Assembly (NCBI GenBank): GCA_020636215.1
Contig: JACJYG010000006.1
Location: forward strand, 186,001-250,000
Length of the DNA stretch: 64,000 bases
Origin: Lewinellaceae bacterium
Lineage (GTDB): Bacteria > Bacteroidota > Bacteroidia > Chitinophagales > Saprospiraceae
Reading direction: 5' to 3'
Made by a program: the position numbers and the translations under genes. Of this stretch, positions 1-8,434 are shown in pieces (within the stretch, counting starts at the first letter, position 1; each line of letters opens with the position of its first letter). The notes below the pieces were generated by a model. That model had not been told where the DNA came from and did not search any database. It saw nothing but the letters and a program-made list of their open reading frames with translations.

Positions 1-630
1 GATATGGTCACTGTTTTTGCTGCATTGGCCAGCCAGGGACAGCGGGTGCACCCCATCGTCATCAGCCGCATTGAGGACCACGAAGGCAAAGTGCTGGCGG
101 AGTTCAAACCGCAAAATACGGAACAAGCCATCAGCCCTGAGGATGCCGCTCTGATGACCCACATGCTGGAGTCGGTGGCCACCATGGGCACCGCCAGCCG
201 CCTGCGCTGGCGCTATGGCCTGAACAACGTGCCCCTGGCCGGCAAAACCGGCACCTCCCAAAACCACGCCGACGGATGGTTTATCGGTTACATGCCCAAA
301 CTGGTGGCTGGCGCCTGGGTCGGCGGCGACTCCCCCCTGGTGCGCTTCCGAAATTTCGAATACGGCCAGGGCGCCGCAACGGCACTCCCCGTTAGCGCCA
401 TCTTTCTTCGTAAAGTGCTGGACGATCCTACTCTTGCCGATTGGCAAGGCGGTGAGTTCGGCAAGCTGCCACCGGAACTGGAACGCCGCCTGTGGTGCCC
501 CATGCGCATCCCTTCCCCCGAAGAAATGCTCCGCGATAGCCTCCTACAGGATAGCCTGCTCCAGGATAGTATTCTCCGTCTGGAGTATCCCCTTCCGCCA
601 GAGGAAGGCCCGGCGAATGGGGGGAGGTAA
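1..630 (+). CDS. Class A penicillin-binding protein (PBP1A-like), C-terminal part
   Basis: This is the 3' end of a gene that begins before the window; the reading frame is open from base 1. Class A PBPs polymerise glycan strands and cross-link peptidoglycan in the periplasm. The visible part is the end of the transpeptidase domain. It carries the KTGT box (bases 244-255) that lines the active site, followed by the typical DGWFIGYMP and WVGGD segments. The SxxK and SxN motifs and the glycosyltransferase domain lie outside the window. The C-terminal tail (about bases 500-627) is proline- and acid-rich and holds a short tandem of a 5-residue unit, LLQDS twice followed by a variant. The family is clear from KTGT and its surroundings; PBP1A rather than 1B or 1C is inference. 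Confidence 0.9.
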   Translation, partial: DMVTVFAALASQGQRVHPIVISRIEDHEGKVLAEFKPQNTEQAISPEDAALMTHMLESVATMGTASRLRWRYGLNNVPLAGKTGTSQNHADGWFIGYMPKLVAGAWVGGDSPLVRFRNFEYGQGAATALPVSAIFLRKVLDDPTLADWQGGEFGKLPPELERRLWCPMRIPSPEEMLRDSLLQDSLLQDSILRLEYPLPPEEGPANGGR

Positions 631-780
631 TGAATGGCTGGCCGTCTCTAATAAACCAGTTAAAAATGGCTGAATGGCTTGATACCATGTGCGACGTTTA
701 GAGGGACTGTTCAATGTTTTAGGCTTCAGGCTTTATATCACTCTGATAAACAGTGTCTTATAGTCGTTTAGTCAATCGGG

Positions 781-877
781 TCCACCAGTCCTACCAAGCC
801 GACAAGACCCAAAAGACCCACCAGGCCTATGAGACCTACGAGACACACGAGACCTACGAGACCTACGAGATACACCA
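781..877. repeat. Degenerate 9-bp tandem tract (GAGACCTAC-like)
   Basis: Between the PBP stop and the stop of the minus-strand HhH gene lies a run of 9-bp units such as GAGACCTAC and GAGACACAC, becoming degenerate to the left (AAGACCCAC). It uses the same AGAC core as the larger arrays near 18.5 and 63.6 kb. It ends about 40 bp beyond the stop codon of the minus-strand gene. The rest of the 631-916 gap shows no gene. Confidence 0.7.
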
Positions 878-916
878 TGCCCTTTTCCCAAAATGAGGTT
901 ACCCCGCCTTTCGGGC

Positions 917-3001
917 CTAAAACACATACTTTACCTGTGCGCCAACCTCCGTCCGCGCCGGACCGTTGATCTCCTCTGTACCACTTCCGAAGGTGTTTTG
1001 GTTGCTCCAGTAGGTTTGGGCAAAACGAGCTTCCAGCGTCAGGTTGCGGATGCCGCGATACCGGAGGTTGAAGTAAAAACGAGTGCCGCGGTTATAGTAT
1101 GCCGGAATGGAAAAGGCGTATAGCAGGGCGTTTTCGTAAGAGTAATAGCGGGCTTCGAAACCGTCGGTATCGAACAAGGCCAGGCGGGTGGTGAAGGAGA
1201 AGGGAAAGCCGATCGGTTTGAAGAGCACATCCTGGTAAAGGACAAATCCACGCTGAATGTTATTGATCTCGTTATCGGAGAAGCCTATGTCGATTCGGCT
1301 CCGCAGTTCCAGCGCTTTGGTCACTTTTTTGGATAAATGCAGTCGGGTTTGGAAGATCCGGTTGGGCAGGGTAAAATTGTTCTTGCCTTCAATTTTGTCG
1401 ATGTTCTGCTCTTTAACTTCATCGCGGATCTCCACGTAAGCTTCCAGGTTGCGCTTGAGGTAGTAGGTCAGGCGGGTGCGGTATTCATAGCCGCGGCTGG
1501 GGGAATCCACATTGAAGCGCAACCAGGGGTGTTGCCAGGCGTCGAAGTAGGCGCTGAGTTTCCAGTGGGGGTGGGGGCGCACTTCCAGGCCCAGGTAAGC
1601 GCCGGTTTCGTTTCGGGCGCCGGCGGTTTCAGCAAAAGGGTTGGGATTAAGCGCCTGGTAATCGCGGGGGAAATGGCGGATGAGCACCGCCAGGTCCACC
1701 TGCTGATTGAGGCCCATGAGCAGGCCATTGAGGGTGGCTATGGCCCCATTGTCGCTGATGGCGGTCTCACCAAAAAAGTTGAAGTTCTGGTAGACAATGG
1801 AGTAGTCGACACTGGCATTGAAGAGCCGGTTGCCGTTGAAGAAAAATTCGTTGTAGGGCTGGGGCCGGGGCGTCAGTTCTGCGTCTATCTGTTCATGCAA
1901 AGCATTGAGCGCGATATGGCCGAGCCGGCCTTTCCAGCGCAATCGCGCCCCGAAAGTCATTTGGCCAATGGTGTTCTCGCCGGCAATTTCGGTGGGCGTA
2001 CGGTGCAGGCCGTCGAGGTCGAGGCTGCTGATCAGGCGAATATCCTGATCAACATCAGTGGTGTCGGGCAATAGTAGGTTGGCGTCGCGTTTACGGTAGG
2101 AGGCCAGGGTGGTCACCTCCAGGTGTTTGCCGAAAGCCAACGTGGCCGCCGCCCCGCGTTGGAAGTTGATCTCATTGACGGAGCTATAGGGCCGCAGGGC
2201 CTGCCCCGTTCTTTTGATGTTCATGACAAAAGAACTCTTGCCGGCGCCGAACCCGGAGTACAGGATGAGCCCCTGGCCGAAACTTACGGCATAATCCCCA
2301 ATTGCAATGGCTTTAATCGTGCGGTTATAGTCTTTCAGAAAAAAGTGGGCCGAGTAGAAATCGAAACCTTGCGGGTTGCTGCCGGTAAAGAACTCTTCGC
2401 CACGGTCCTTTTCAGCGGTGAAGCCGTAGCTGAGCTTGTTGCTGTAACTGTGTTTGTAACGAAGATATAACTGGCCGGGGCTGCCCAGATAGCGGGAACC
2501 GGTTTCGCCTTCGGCCAACGGACGGTATCCCTTTTGTTCTTCCAGAATGCGCGACCAGCGCAGGTAAAGTTCGTTCCTGCCTTCCAAAAACATCCTGCCG
2601 AGCGGCAGTTGATAGTCGTCCAGTTCGGCTCCCACCGTTACATAAGGGAGGATGCGCCGGATCGTGAGCAGGTCAAAACTGGGAATGGCCTGTAACTCGT
2701 AGATAGAAATGAGGTCTCCGGCCAGCTTCCGGTAGTTGAGTAAGCCCAACACCTGAATATCTGACAACAGGCCAAAGGTTTCCAACTCGTCCTGATCGGC
2801 ATCATTCAGGTTCAGCGGGCGTTCGAGATAGTACTCGAGGTTTTCAAAGATAGTGTTATAGTCAAACGCACCTTCGCTGTCCGTGTTCTGCAGGAAGTCC
2901 TCGATGACCTGTTGCGTGGCGTCCGGAGGCTGCACCAGGGAATCGATCTGGCCCCAAACGGCTAAGGGTATAAGCAGAAGGATCAGTAAGAGGATGCGCA
3001 T
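917..3001 (-). CDS. Outer-membrane beta-barrel protein with N-terminal helix-hairpin-helix repeats
   Basis: A 694-residue protein with a signal peptide (hydrophobic residues 3-17 ending in WGQ). Residues about 60-125 contain tandem helix-hairpin-helix segments of the ComEA kind (PLNLNDADQDEL, then the ILPYV region). The remainder, from about 135, alternates aromatic and polar residues in the manner of a large outer-membrane barrel and ends in an aromatic residue (KYVF). This combination is a recognised but uncharacterised Bacteroidota family; DNA binding by the HhH part at the cell surface is possible but unproven. It is a single gene with an AGAC-type tandem tract just past its stop. Confidence 0.75.
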   Translation of the reverse strand: MRILLLILLLIPLAVWGQIDSLVQPPDATQQVIEDFLQNTDSEGAFDYNTIFENLEYYLERPLNLNDADQDELETFGLLSDIQVLGLLNYRKLAGDLISIYELQAIPSFDLLTIRRILPYVTVGAELDDYQLPLGRMFLEGRNELYLRWSRILEEQKGYRPLAEGETGSRYLGSPGQLYLRYKHSYSNKLSYGFTAEKDRGEEFFTGSNPQGFDFYSAHFFLKDYNRTIKAIAIGDYAVSFGQGLILYSGFGAGKSSFVMNIKRTGQALRPYSSVNEINFQRGAAATLAFGKHLEVTTLASYRKRDANLLLPDTTDVDQDIRLISSLDLDGLHRTPTEIAGENTIGQMTFGARLRWKGRLGHIALNALHEQIDAELTPRPQPYNEFFFNGNRLFNASVDYSIVYQNFNFFGETAISDNGAIATLNGLLMGLNQQVDLAVLIRHFPRDYQALNPNPFAETAGARNETGAYLGLEVRPHPHWKLSAYFDAWQHPWLRFNVDSPSRGYEYRTRLTYYLKRNLEAYVEIRDEVKEQNIDKIEGKNNFTLPNRIFQTRLHLSKKVTKALELRSRIDIGFSDNEINNIQRGFVLYQDVLFKPIGFPFSFTTRLALFDTDGFEARYYSYENALLYAFSIPAYYNRGTRFYFNLRYRGIRNLTLEARFAQTYWSNQNTFGSGTEEINGPARTEVGAQVKYVF

Positions 3002-3193
3002 GATTGTAGGGATGCAGGTGACAGTACAGGTTTAATGTTACATGTTTAGGTTGTAGGTTTAAGGCTAGCAAGTTTAAACTTTGAACAGCTCCGGCTATAT
3101 CCCAGCCAGTGCTACGCCTACAATTGCCAAATATCCGAACTTTGGCCGGGAATTGGTATTTTTCCGAAAAAAAGAGATTGAAAGCCCTTTCCT

Positions 3194-3201
3194 TATATTT
3201 G
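3194..3201 (+). promoter_or_regulatory. Candidate -7 box (TATATTTG)
   Basis: TATATTTG fits the Bacteroidota -7 consensus TAnnTTTG and lies 22 bp upstream of the amidohydrolase ATG. A TTG at 3178-3180 is closer than the usual -33 spacing, so the -33 element is uncertain. Confidence 0.4.
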
Positions 3202-3223
3202 CCTATCTAAAATTCGAATACAC

Positions 3224-4399
3224 ATGCGCAAGTTCTCCGCCGATTACATCTTTCCAGTGGCTTCCCACCCCATCCGTAAAGGCGTCGTCATCGTCGATGA
3301 CAAGGGCAAGATTCTGGCCCTGGACCATCGGGAGGGCCACGACCCGGCCAGCCTCGAGATCCACCCTGGCATCATCGTGCCGGGTTTTGTTAATACCCAC
3401 TGCCACCTCGAGCTTTCCCACATGAAAGGCATGGCGGCTACCGGAACCGGCCTGTTGCCATTCCTGAAAACAGTCGTCAATTTCCGCGATATCTCCATGG
3501 AAGAGATAGAGGCCGCAATCGAAAAAGCTGACCAGGAGATGTATGAGGCAGGTATCGTCGCTGTGGGCGATATTTCCAATAAGCTGGATACGGCGGTTCA
3601 GAAGGAGAAAAGCCCCATCCACTATTACACTTTTGTGGAGATGTTCGACTTCATGCAGGACACACTGGCGGAACAGACGTTTAATCAGTACAAAGAGGTT
3701 TACGACGGGTACAGCAACAGCCATGGCAACAGGAAAAGCTGCGTGCCACATGCCCCCTATACGGTTTCCCCCGGACTATTTCAGCGGATCAATGCGGTGA
3801 ACGAAGCAGGCGCCACCATCAGCATCCACAATCAGGAAACGGCGCACGAGGACGAATTCTTCCTCACCGGCACTGGTGGGTTCATGGATTTCTTCCGCTC
3901 CTTCGGGTTCTCCATGGATCATTTTCAGCCTTCCGGCAAAACAGCGATACATTACGCTTTAAAACACATGGACCCCAACCACCGTACCCTGTTCGTCCAC
4001 AATACCATGGCCACTCCGGCCGACATACAAGCCGCCCAGGCCTGGAGCGACAAGGTTTACTGGGCGACCTGCGCCAACGCGAACCTCTATATTGAAAACC
4101 GCCTGCCGCATTACAACTACTTTATTGACAATAATGCCAGGATGACCATCGGCACGGACAGCCTGACTTCCAACTGGCAGTTATCGGTACTGGAGGAGAT
4201 GAAAACCATCGCCCGCTTCCAGTCTTACATCCACTTCGACACCCTGCTGCGCTGGGCCACCCTCAATGGCGCCGAGGCGCTGGGCTTTGAGGAAGAACTG
4301 GGGAGTATCGAGGTGGGTAAGAAGCCGGGCCTGAACCTGCTGAACCTGGATGAGGGGTTCAAGTTAACGCACGATACGAAGGTGCGGCGGCTGGTTTGA
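3224..4399 (+). CDS. Amidohydrolase, deaminase-type (TRZ/ATZ or aminofutalosine deaminase-like)
   Basis: A 391-residue cytosolic metal-dependent hydrolase with no signal peptide. Metal-ligand motifs are in the expected order: HxH at residues 59-61 (NTHCHLE), a His in the HAPYTVSP segment, a His in SIHNQETAHEDEF, and the Asp in GTDSLTSN near residue 310. The EVGKKPGL segment near the C terminus belongs to the composite beta-sandwich typical of the family. Relatives deaminate nucleobases, S-adenosylhomocysteine or aminodeoxyfutalosine; the substrate cannot be read from the sequence. The gene stands alone, followed by a palindromic element. ATG 3224 is chosen because the domain begins immediately after it. 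Confidence 0.85.
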   Translation: MRKFSADYIFPVASHPIRKGVVIVDDKGKILALDHREGHDPASLEIHPGIIVPGFVNTHCHLELSHMKGMAATGTGLLPFLKTVVNFRDISMEEIEAAIEKADQEMYEAGIVAVGDISNKLDTAVQKEKSPIHYYTFVEMFDFMQDTLAEQTFNQYKEVYDGYSNSHGNRKSCVPHAPYTVSPGLFQRINAVNEAGATISIHNQETAHEDEFFLTGTGGFMDFFRSFGFSMDHFQPSGKTAIHYALKHMDPNHRTLFVHNTMATPADIQAAQAWSDKVYWATCANANLYIENRLPHYNYFIDNNARMTIGTDSLTSNWQLSVLEEMKTIARFQSYIHFDTLLRWATLNGAEALGFEEELGSIEVGKKPGLNLLNLDEGFKLTHDTKVRRLV

Positions 4400-4400
4400 T

Positions 4401-4659
4401 CCGTACCTCCAACCTTCTGGTTGTACCTGTTAAGCGATGCTATGGATACTCCTTTCTGGCCTGAATTCGGGCCGGAAAAGATGCTAAACCCCTACCGGGG
4501 TAGCGGATACTATCGATTCTTGGCTTCCGATGTGCTCCAAGGAGTCCTTTTAGGGCAGAGAGACAGAGATGGAACGGGCTAGCTATTCCCAGTATCTACA
4601 GCATCAACCGCCGAGCATCTTGAAGGAGCGCTAAACAGGTACTCCGGTTGGAGGTACGG
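4401..4659. repeat. Imperfect-palindrome intergenic element with terminal inverted repeats
   Basis: The ends (4401-4435 and 4629-4659) are inverted copies. The outer 14 bases (CCGTACCTCCAACC) match exactly and the inner parts match well, including TACCTGTT and AGCG. GATGCTATGGATAC on the left is answered by GTATCTACAGCATC on the right. There is no ORF inside. The element fills nearly the whole gap between the amidohydrolase and the glycosidase and may be a MITE or a structured transcript. Confidence 0.7.
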
Positions 4660-4716
4660 GGAGAACAAAAAAATCGCATATTTTTCTATTCCTATTTACC
4701 CAAAACAAATTCTTTT

Positions 4717-7131
4717 ATGAAAATTCATTACGCCGTTGCCGCATTCCTCAGCCTTTTCCTGCTGCAATGCCGCCAACCCGCACCCATGGCCACCTCTCTT
4801 CAGGAAATAATGTCCGGCGTACCCGCCATCGAAGGCCGGGCAGCGTATCTCCAATCGCCCTATGTGACGGCCGGGGATCGGCTCTACATGGTAGGCCATC
4901 AGGATGGCCAGTTCCCGGATCTGGGCTGGCATGTCACCGGGGAGATGGGGGGCATCTGGGATCATCCCATTAAGCTGATGGATGGTTTTACAGCAGCATT
5001 GGTGCAGAATGGGCAGTCCCATTGCCTGGAGGCGGCAGAGCGCTTTGTCAATTATCCATTTGCTAACCAACATTTCTACGGATCAACGCCCCTGGGGGTG
5101 AGCGTGGAGCGCTTTCAGTTTGTACCGGACGGGCAGGAAGCAGTGGTGGTGGAATATACTTTCGAAAATGACAGCGATCAGGAAAAGCATTTCTCCTTTA
5201 CCTTTAATGCCATGGCCGACCTGCGCCCGGTATGGCTGGGCGAGCGCACCGGTATGGAAGATGGAGGCGACTATGCGTATTGGGAGGATAGCATTAATGG
5301 GATGGTGGCCAAAGACAGCCTCAACGACTGGTATGTGGTTTGGGGCTCGACGGTTTCACCGGATGCCCACGAGATTGGAAGTGAAAGTTGTGATTTTGAA
5401 CGACGGGGCAAAGGAGTCAACGCGGCTCTTACCTATTCCGTTTCAGTGCCGGCCAATGGGAGAGCCAGCCTGCCTATAGTCGTTGCCGGTTCTTATGTAT
5501 CTCTGAAGGCAGCGCAGGAAACGCTGAAGAAGGTGCAACAGAATGCCGGTGCAATGCTGGAAGCCAAGAAAGCCCGGTATGCCGCCATCGCTCAAACTGC
5601 CCGCCTGAGTATCCCGGATACGGCCTTGCAACAGGCGCTGGAGTGGGTAAAATACAATGCCGACTGGCTTATTCGCGATGTGCCGGAGATCGGCCGCGGT
5701 TTGTCGGCCGGCCTGCCGGACTATCCCTGGTGGTTTGGTTGCGATAACACCTATAGCCTCCAGGGCGTATTGGCCAGTGGCCGGACGGATATCGCCTATA
5801 GCACCTTGGGCCTGTTACAAAAGCTTTCGGAACAAACCAACGGGAATGGCCGCATCATCCACGAAGCTTCTACCAACGGGGCCGTTTTCAACCCCGGCAA
5901 CATCAACGAAACGCCCCAATTCGCTTCCATGGTTTGGACGATGTACCAATGGACGGGAGACCAGCCTTTTCTGGCAAAATACTACCCGATGGTAAAGAAA
6001 GGCCTGGCCTGGCTACTCGAGGAGAACGATGCAGACGGCAACTTTTGCCCGGATGGCTTTGGAATGATGGAGATCCATGGGTTGGACAGCGAGATGATCG
6101 ATGTGGCGGTGTATACCCAAAAAGCTTTTTCCGATGCCGCCCTCATGGCGGCGGAAATGGGGGAAGAAGCGCAGGCCCTGGATTACCAAAAGGTGGCGGA
6201 TCAATTGCGTGAACGCATTAACACTGATTTTTGGGTTCCGGAATTTAAGTCCTATGCGGACTTCATCGGCACTGCCCGGCAGGCCAACCACCTCATCGAA
6301 GCCGCCATCATCAGGGCGGATACCCTTGGAAAACCCTGGGCGGTGGAAGAACTAAAGGCAACTCAGGCTCGAATCGCCAGCTATCCACCAGATCAAAAGC
6401 AGGGCTTCGTTTTATACCACAACTGGGTGGTCAATACCCCGATGGAAACCGGTGTTGCCGAGCCCGACAAAGCCCTTGCCGCTCTGAAGGCCGGCAGCCG
6501 ATTTGTCAACCCTTTCGGCGTTTTCGTCACCGGCATCGACCGGGATGATAGCGCGGGCAGTGAAGAAGGGTCTTTTGCAGCCGGTAAGAAAACCTTTTCC
6601 TATGTAGGCGCCGTGATGACCTTACCCACAGGCGTACAGGCTATTGCCGAGAACAACTACGGCCGGCCCGATGAGGCGCTGGCCTACCTGCAGCGGCTGG
6701 TGCGGTCGTTCAGCTTCGCCCTGCCTGGATCGATGTACGAAGTATCCCCCGATTTTGGCATGATGACGCAGGCCTGGACCATCTACAGCCTCTACGTTCC
6801 CATGGTTCAGCAGTTTTTTGGGATTACGCCTGAGGCCCCTCAACGGAAAATACATATCCATCCCCAAATGCCCTCCGGCTGGGAGCAGGCCAGCCTTGAA
6901 AACCTCAGTGTTGGAGATAACCGGCTGAGCATGCGCTACAACCGGACGGGGGATGCCATAACAGTTACCATTGATCAATCCAGGAAAGACTGGCAGTTGG
7001 CCTTGTCTTTTCCCAAAGGGCAGTATCGAACCTGGAGGCTAAATGGCCAGCGCATAAACCCTGAAATCGTGGGGCCGTATGAACAGGTAGAAGCAAATGG
7101 CAAGCAAGTGGAACTGGAGTTGGTGCAGTAG
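4717..7131 (+). CDS. Lipoprotein glycoside hydrolase, (alpha/alpha)6-barrel (glycogen-debranching / GH63-like)
   Basis: An 804-residue lipoprotein with signal peptide and lipobox LLQC near residue 19. An N-terminal beta-sandwich (to about residue 260) is followed by an (alpha/alpha)6-barrel with hallmarks of amylo-alpha-1,6-glucosidase/GH63/GH15-type enzymes: DYPWWFGCDNTYSLQG, the NINETPQFASMVW segment, DADGNFCPDGFG, and a late SPDFGMMTQAW motif. A small C-terminal beta domain follows. It probably cleaves alpha-glucosidic bonds at the cell surface or in the periplasm; the exact substrate is unknown. A longer reading from a TTG at 4648 would start inside the upstream repeat, so the ATG at 4717, which begins a good lipoprotein signal, is preferred. 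Confidence 0.8.
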   Translation: MKIHYAVAAFLSLFLLQCRQPAPMATSLQEIMSGVPAIEGRAAYLQSPYVTAGDRLYMVGHQDGQFPDLGWHVTGEMGGIWDHPIKLMDGFTAALVQNGQSHCLEAAERFVNYPFANQHFYGSTPLGVSVERFQFVPDGQEAVVVEYTFENDSDQEKHFSFTFNAMADLRPVWLGERTGMEDGGDYAYWEDSINGMVAKDSLNDWYVVWGSTVSPDAHEIGSESCDFERRGKGVNAALTYSVSVPANGRASLPIVVAGSYVSLKAAQETLKKVQQNAGAMLEAKKARYAAIAQTARLSIPDTALQQALEWVKYNADWLIRDVPEIGRGLSAGLPDYPWWFGCDNTYSLQGVLASGRTDIAYSTLGLLQKLSEQTNGNGRIIHEASTNGAVFNPGNINETPQFASMVWTMYQWTGDQPFLAKYYPMVKKGLAWLLEENDADGNFCPDGFGMMEIHGLDSEMIDVAVYTQKAFSDAALMAAEMGEEAQALDYQKVADQLRERINTDFWVPEFKSYADFIGTARQANHLIEAAIIRADTLGKPWAVEELKATQARIASYPPDQKQGFVLYHNWVVNTPMETGVAEPDKALAALKAGSRFVNPFGVFVTGIDRDDSAGSEEGSFAAGKKTFSYVGAVMTLPTGVQAIAENNYGRPDEALAYLQRLVRSFSFALPGSMYEVSPDFGMMTQAWTIYSLYVPMVQQFFGITPEAPQRKIHIHPQMPSGWEQASLENLSVGDNRLSMRYNRTGDAITVTIDQSRKDWQLALSFPKGQYRTWRLNGQRINPEIVGPYEQVEANGKQVELELVQ

Positions 7132-7164
7132 GAGATAGGGCAGAGAACTTAGTGCGGACTGGAG

Positions 7165-7179
7165 AAACTTCGGAAGTTT
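7165..7179. repeat. 15-bp palindrome AAACTTCGGAAGTTT
   Basis: A near-perfect palindrome in the 7132-7333 gap downstream of the glycosidase. Its exact 15-mer and reverse complement also form the two arms of the inverted repeat after aceK (13095-13142). It may be part of a terminator or a protein-binding site. Confidence 0.5.
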
Positions 7180-7333
7180 ATCCGGGATGTGAAGCGAAAA
7201 CTACCGATGTTCAAAACTGACAAAAGTCATCGCTGGAAGTGATTTTTATTACAGAAGTAATAGAGAGCCGGGGCTATTTTCGGAAATGCGGCATTTATTG
7301 AAAGAACGCAATTAAAAATAAAACAACTCAATC

Positions 7334-8080
7334 ATGAAGAAACTAATGATTGCCTTGCTGGCGTTGAGCTGGCCATTGGCGAAGCCCCAAACAGAACTAC
7401 CCGCTGCTGATCAGGACCGGCTCCTTTATCTGATTGAAGAAGAAAAGCTGGCGATGGATGTTTATAACGTCTTTGAGGCCAAGTGGGGCGCCATGGTATT
7501 CAACCATATATCAGAAGCAGAGCAGCGCCATTTCGAGCGGGCTGTTCAGTTGGCGAAAGACCAGGGCGTTAAAGTGCCGAAGGCCATCGAAAAGAATAAG
7601 CCCGGGGAGTTTTGGAACAAAGATTTGCAGGCCTTGTATAACAAACTCACGGCCTCTGGTAATCAATCGCTGGAAGCCGCCCTTCGGGCAGGGGCGCTAA
7701 TTGAGGAAACGGATATCCGGGACCTGAAAGTAGCCTACGACGCTACCGACAATGAGTCGATTCGGGCCACCTACGAATACCTGATCGATGCTTCCGGCAA
7801 TCATCTGCGGGCCTTCAACCGCAATTTGGCTAATCAGGGCGCAGATTATAAGCCGGTGGCGCTGGACCAGGAGGTGTTTGACGCCATTATTGCCGATGAG
7901 AGCAGCCAGAAAATGGGCCAGGGCAAAGGAAAAGGCCAGGGCTGCCAGGGCGAGGGCAAAGGTGGCGGTAAAGGCTGTTGCCAACAGGCGGCCGCCCAAA
8001 ACGGGCAAGGTGGTGGACAAAAGGGTGGTTGCTGCCAGGGCCAGAAAGGTCAGGGATGTAAGGCGAAGAGCCGGAAATAA
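7334..8080 (+). CDS. DUF2202 ferritin-like protein with Cys/Gly/Gln/Lys-rich tail
   Basis: A 248-residue exported protein (signal peptide ending near residue 18). Residues about 25-185 match the DUF2202 ferritin-like fold: a four-helix bundle with repeated Glu and His positions (LIEEEKLAMDVY, EAEQRHFERA, EETDIRDLK, and a GNHLRAFNRN segment). From about residue 190 the composition changes abruptly to low-complexity Gly, Gln and Lys with paired cysteines (GCCQQ, GGCCQG) and at least six Cys in all. The fold suggests di-iron or other metal binding in the periplasm. The tail could bind metal, be cross-linked by disulphides or act as a matrix-binding segment. Function is not established for the family. 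Confidence 0.75.
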   Translation: MKKLMIALLALSWPLAKPQTELPAADQDRLLYLIEEEKLAMDVYNVFEAKWGAMVFNHISEAEQRHFERAVQLAKDQGVKVPKAIEKNKPGEFWNKDLQALYNKLTASGNQSLEAALRAGALIEETDIRDLKVAYDATDNESIRATYEYLIDASGNHLRAFNRNLANQGADYKPVALDQEVFDAIIADESSQKMGQGKGKGQGCQGEGKGGGKGCCQQAAAQNGQGGGQKGGCCQGQKGQGCKAKSRK

Positions 8081-8084
8081 GTGG

Positions 8085-8196
8085 TAATAAGTGCCTGGAC
8101 AAATTAAGAGCTTGTTCAAATTTCGTTTTTGGAGATGAAAATTGAACAAGCTCTACATCTAATGACAGCTCAATTTTGTCCGGGCACTTATGATTA
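8085..8196. repeat. Nested inverted-repeat element (outer arms)
   Basis: Outer arms TAATAAGTGCCTGGACAAAT (8085-8104) and its inverted partner at 8172-8196 (reverse complement contains AAGTGCCCGGACAAAATT) flank a second inverted repeat at 8107-8154. It lies immediately after the DUF2202 stop and could act as a terminator. The nesting suggests one small mobile element inserted in another. The rest of the gap to 8434 is the probable tolC leader. Confidence 0.65.
8107..8154. repeat. MITE-like element, short form
   Basis: Ends AGAGCTTGTTCAAATTTC and TTGAACAAGCTCT form a hairpin. Bases 8107-8142 are identical to the reverse complement of the right arm of the longer element at 46308-46471, so this is an internally deleted or solo-arm copy of the same repeat. 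Confidence 0.75.
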
Positions 8197-8375
8197 AATG
8201 GTGTGGATGGCGGGCTTAGGTAATGACTGACCCCGGAAGGCTTGTCTCCGCCTCAACCATTTTACCTTAGCCATAAAGCATTCCTTGCCAAACTGCATTT
8301 CCTGTCGTTTAAAATTTCCCCTTCCGGTGCACGCTGCTTGCATAATCCTCTTTATATTCAGCCCTTGAGACCAGG

Positions 8376-8398
8376 GTGTGAGCTAAATCGTTTCACAC
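8376..8398. promoter_or_regulatory. Dyad GTGTGA-N11-TCACAC upstream of tolC-like gene
   Basis: A perfect 6-bp inverted repeat with an 11-base spacer, 37 bp before the ATG of the outer-membrane efflux gene. It could be an operator or a leader hairpin. The spacer differs from the 6 bases of a classical CRP site. Confidence 0.3.
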
Positions 8399-8434
8399 TC
8401 TTGAGCGCTTATTTGGCCTGGAAAAGCAAAAGGA

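Noticed and set aside
1337..2074. 245-codon plus-strand ORF
   Set aside because: Antisense to the HhH/barrel gene; no family features.
7151..7195. Possible dispersed repeat with 31326-31385 (CGGACTGG ... TTATCCGGGATG)
   Set aside because: Only two short blocks match and the middle differs; not enough to call a family.
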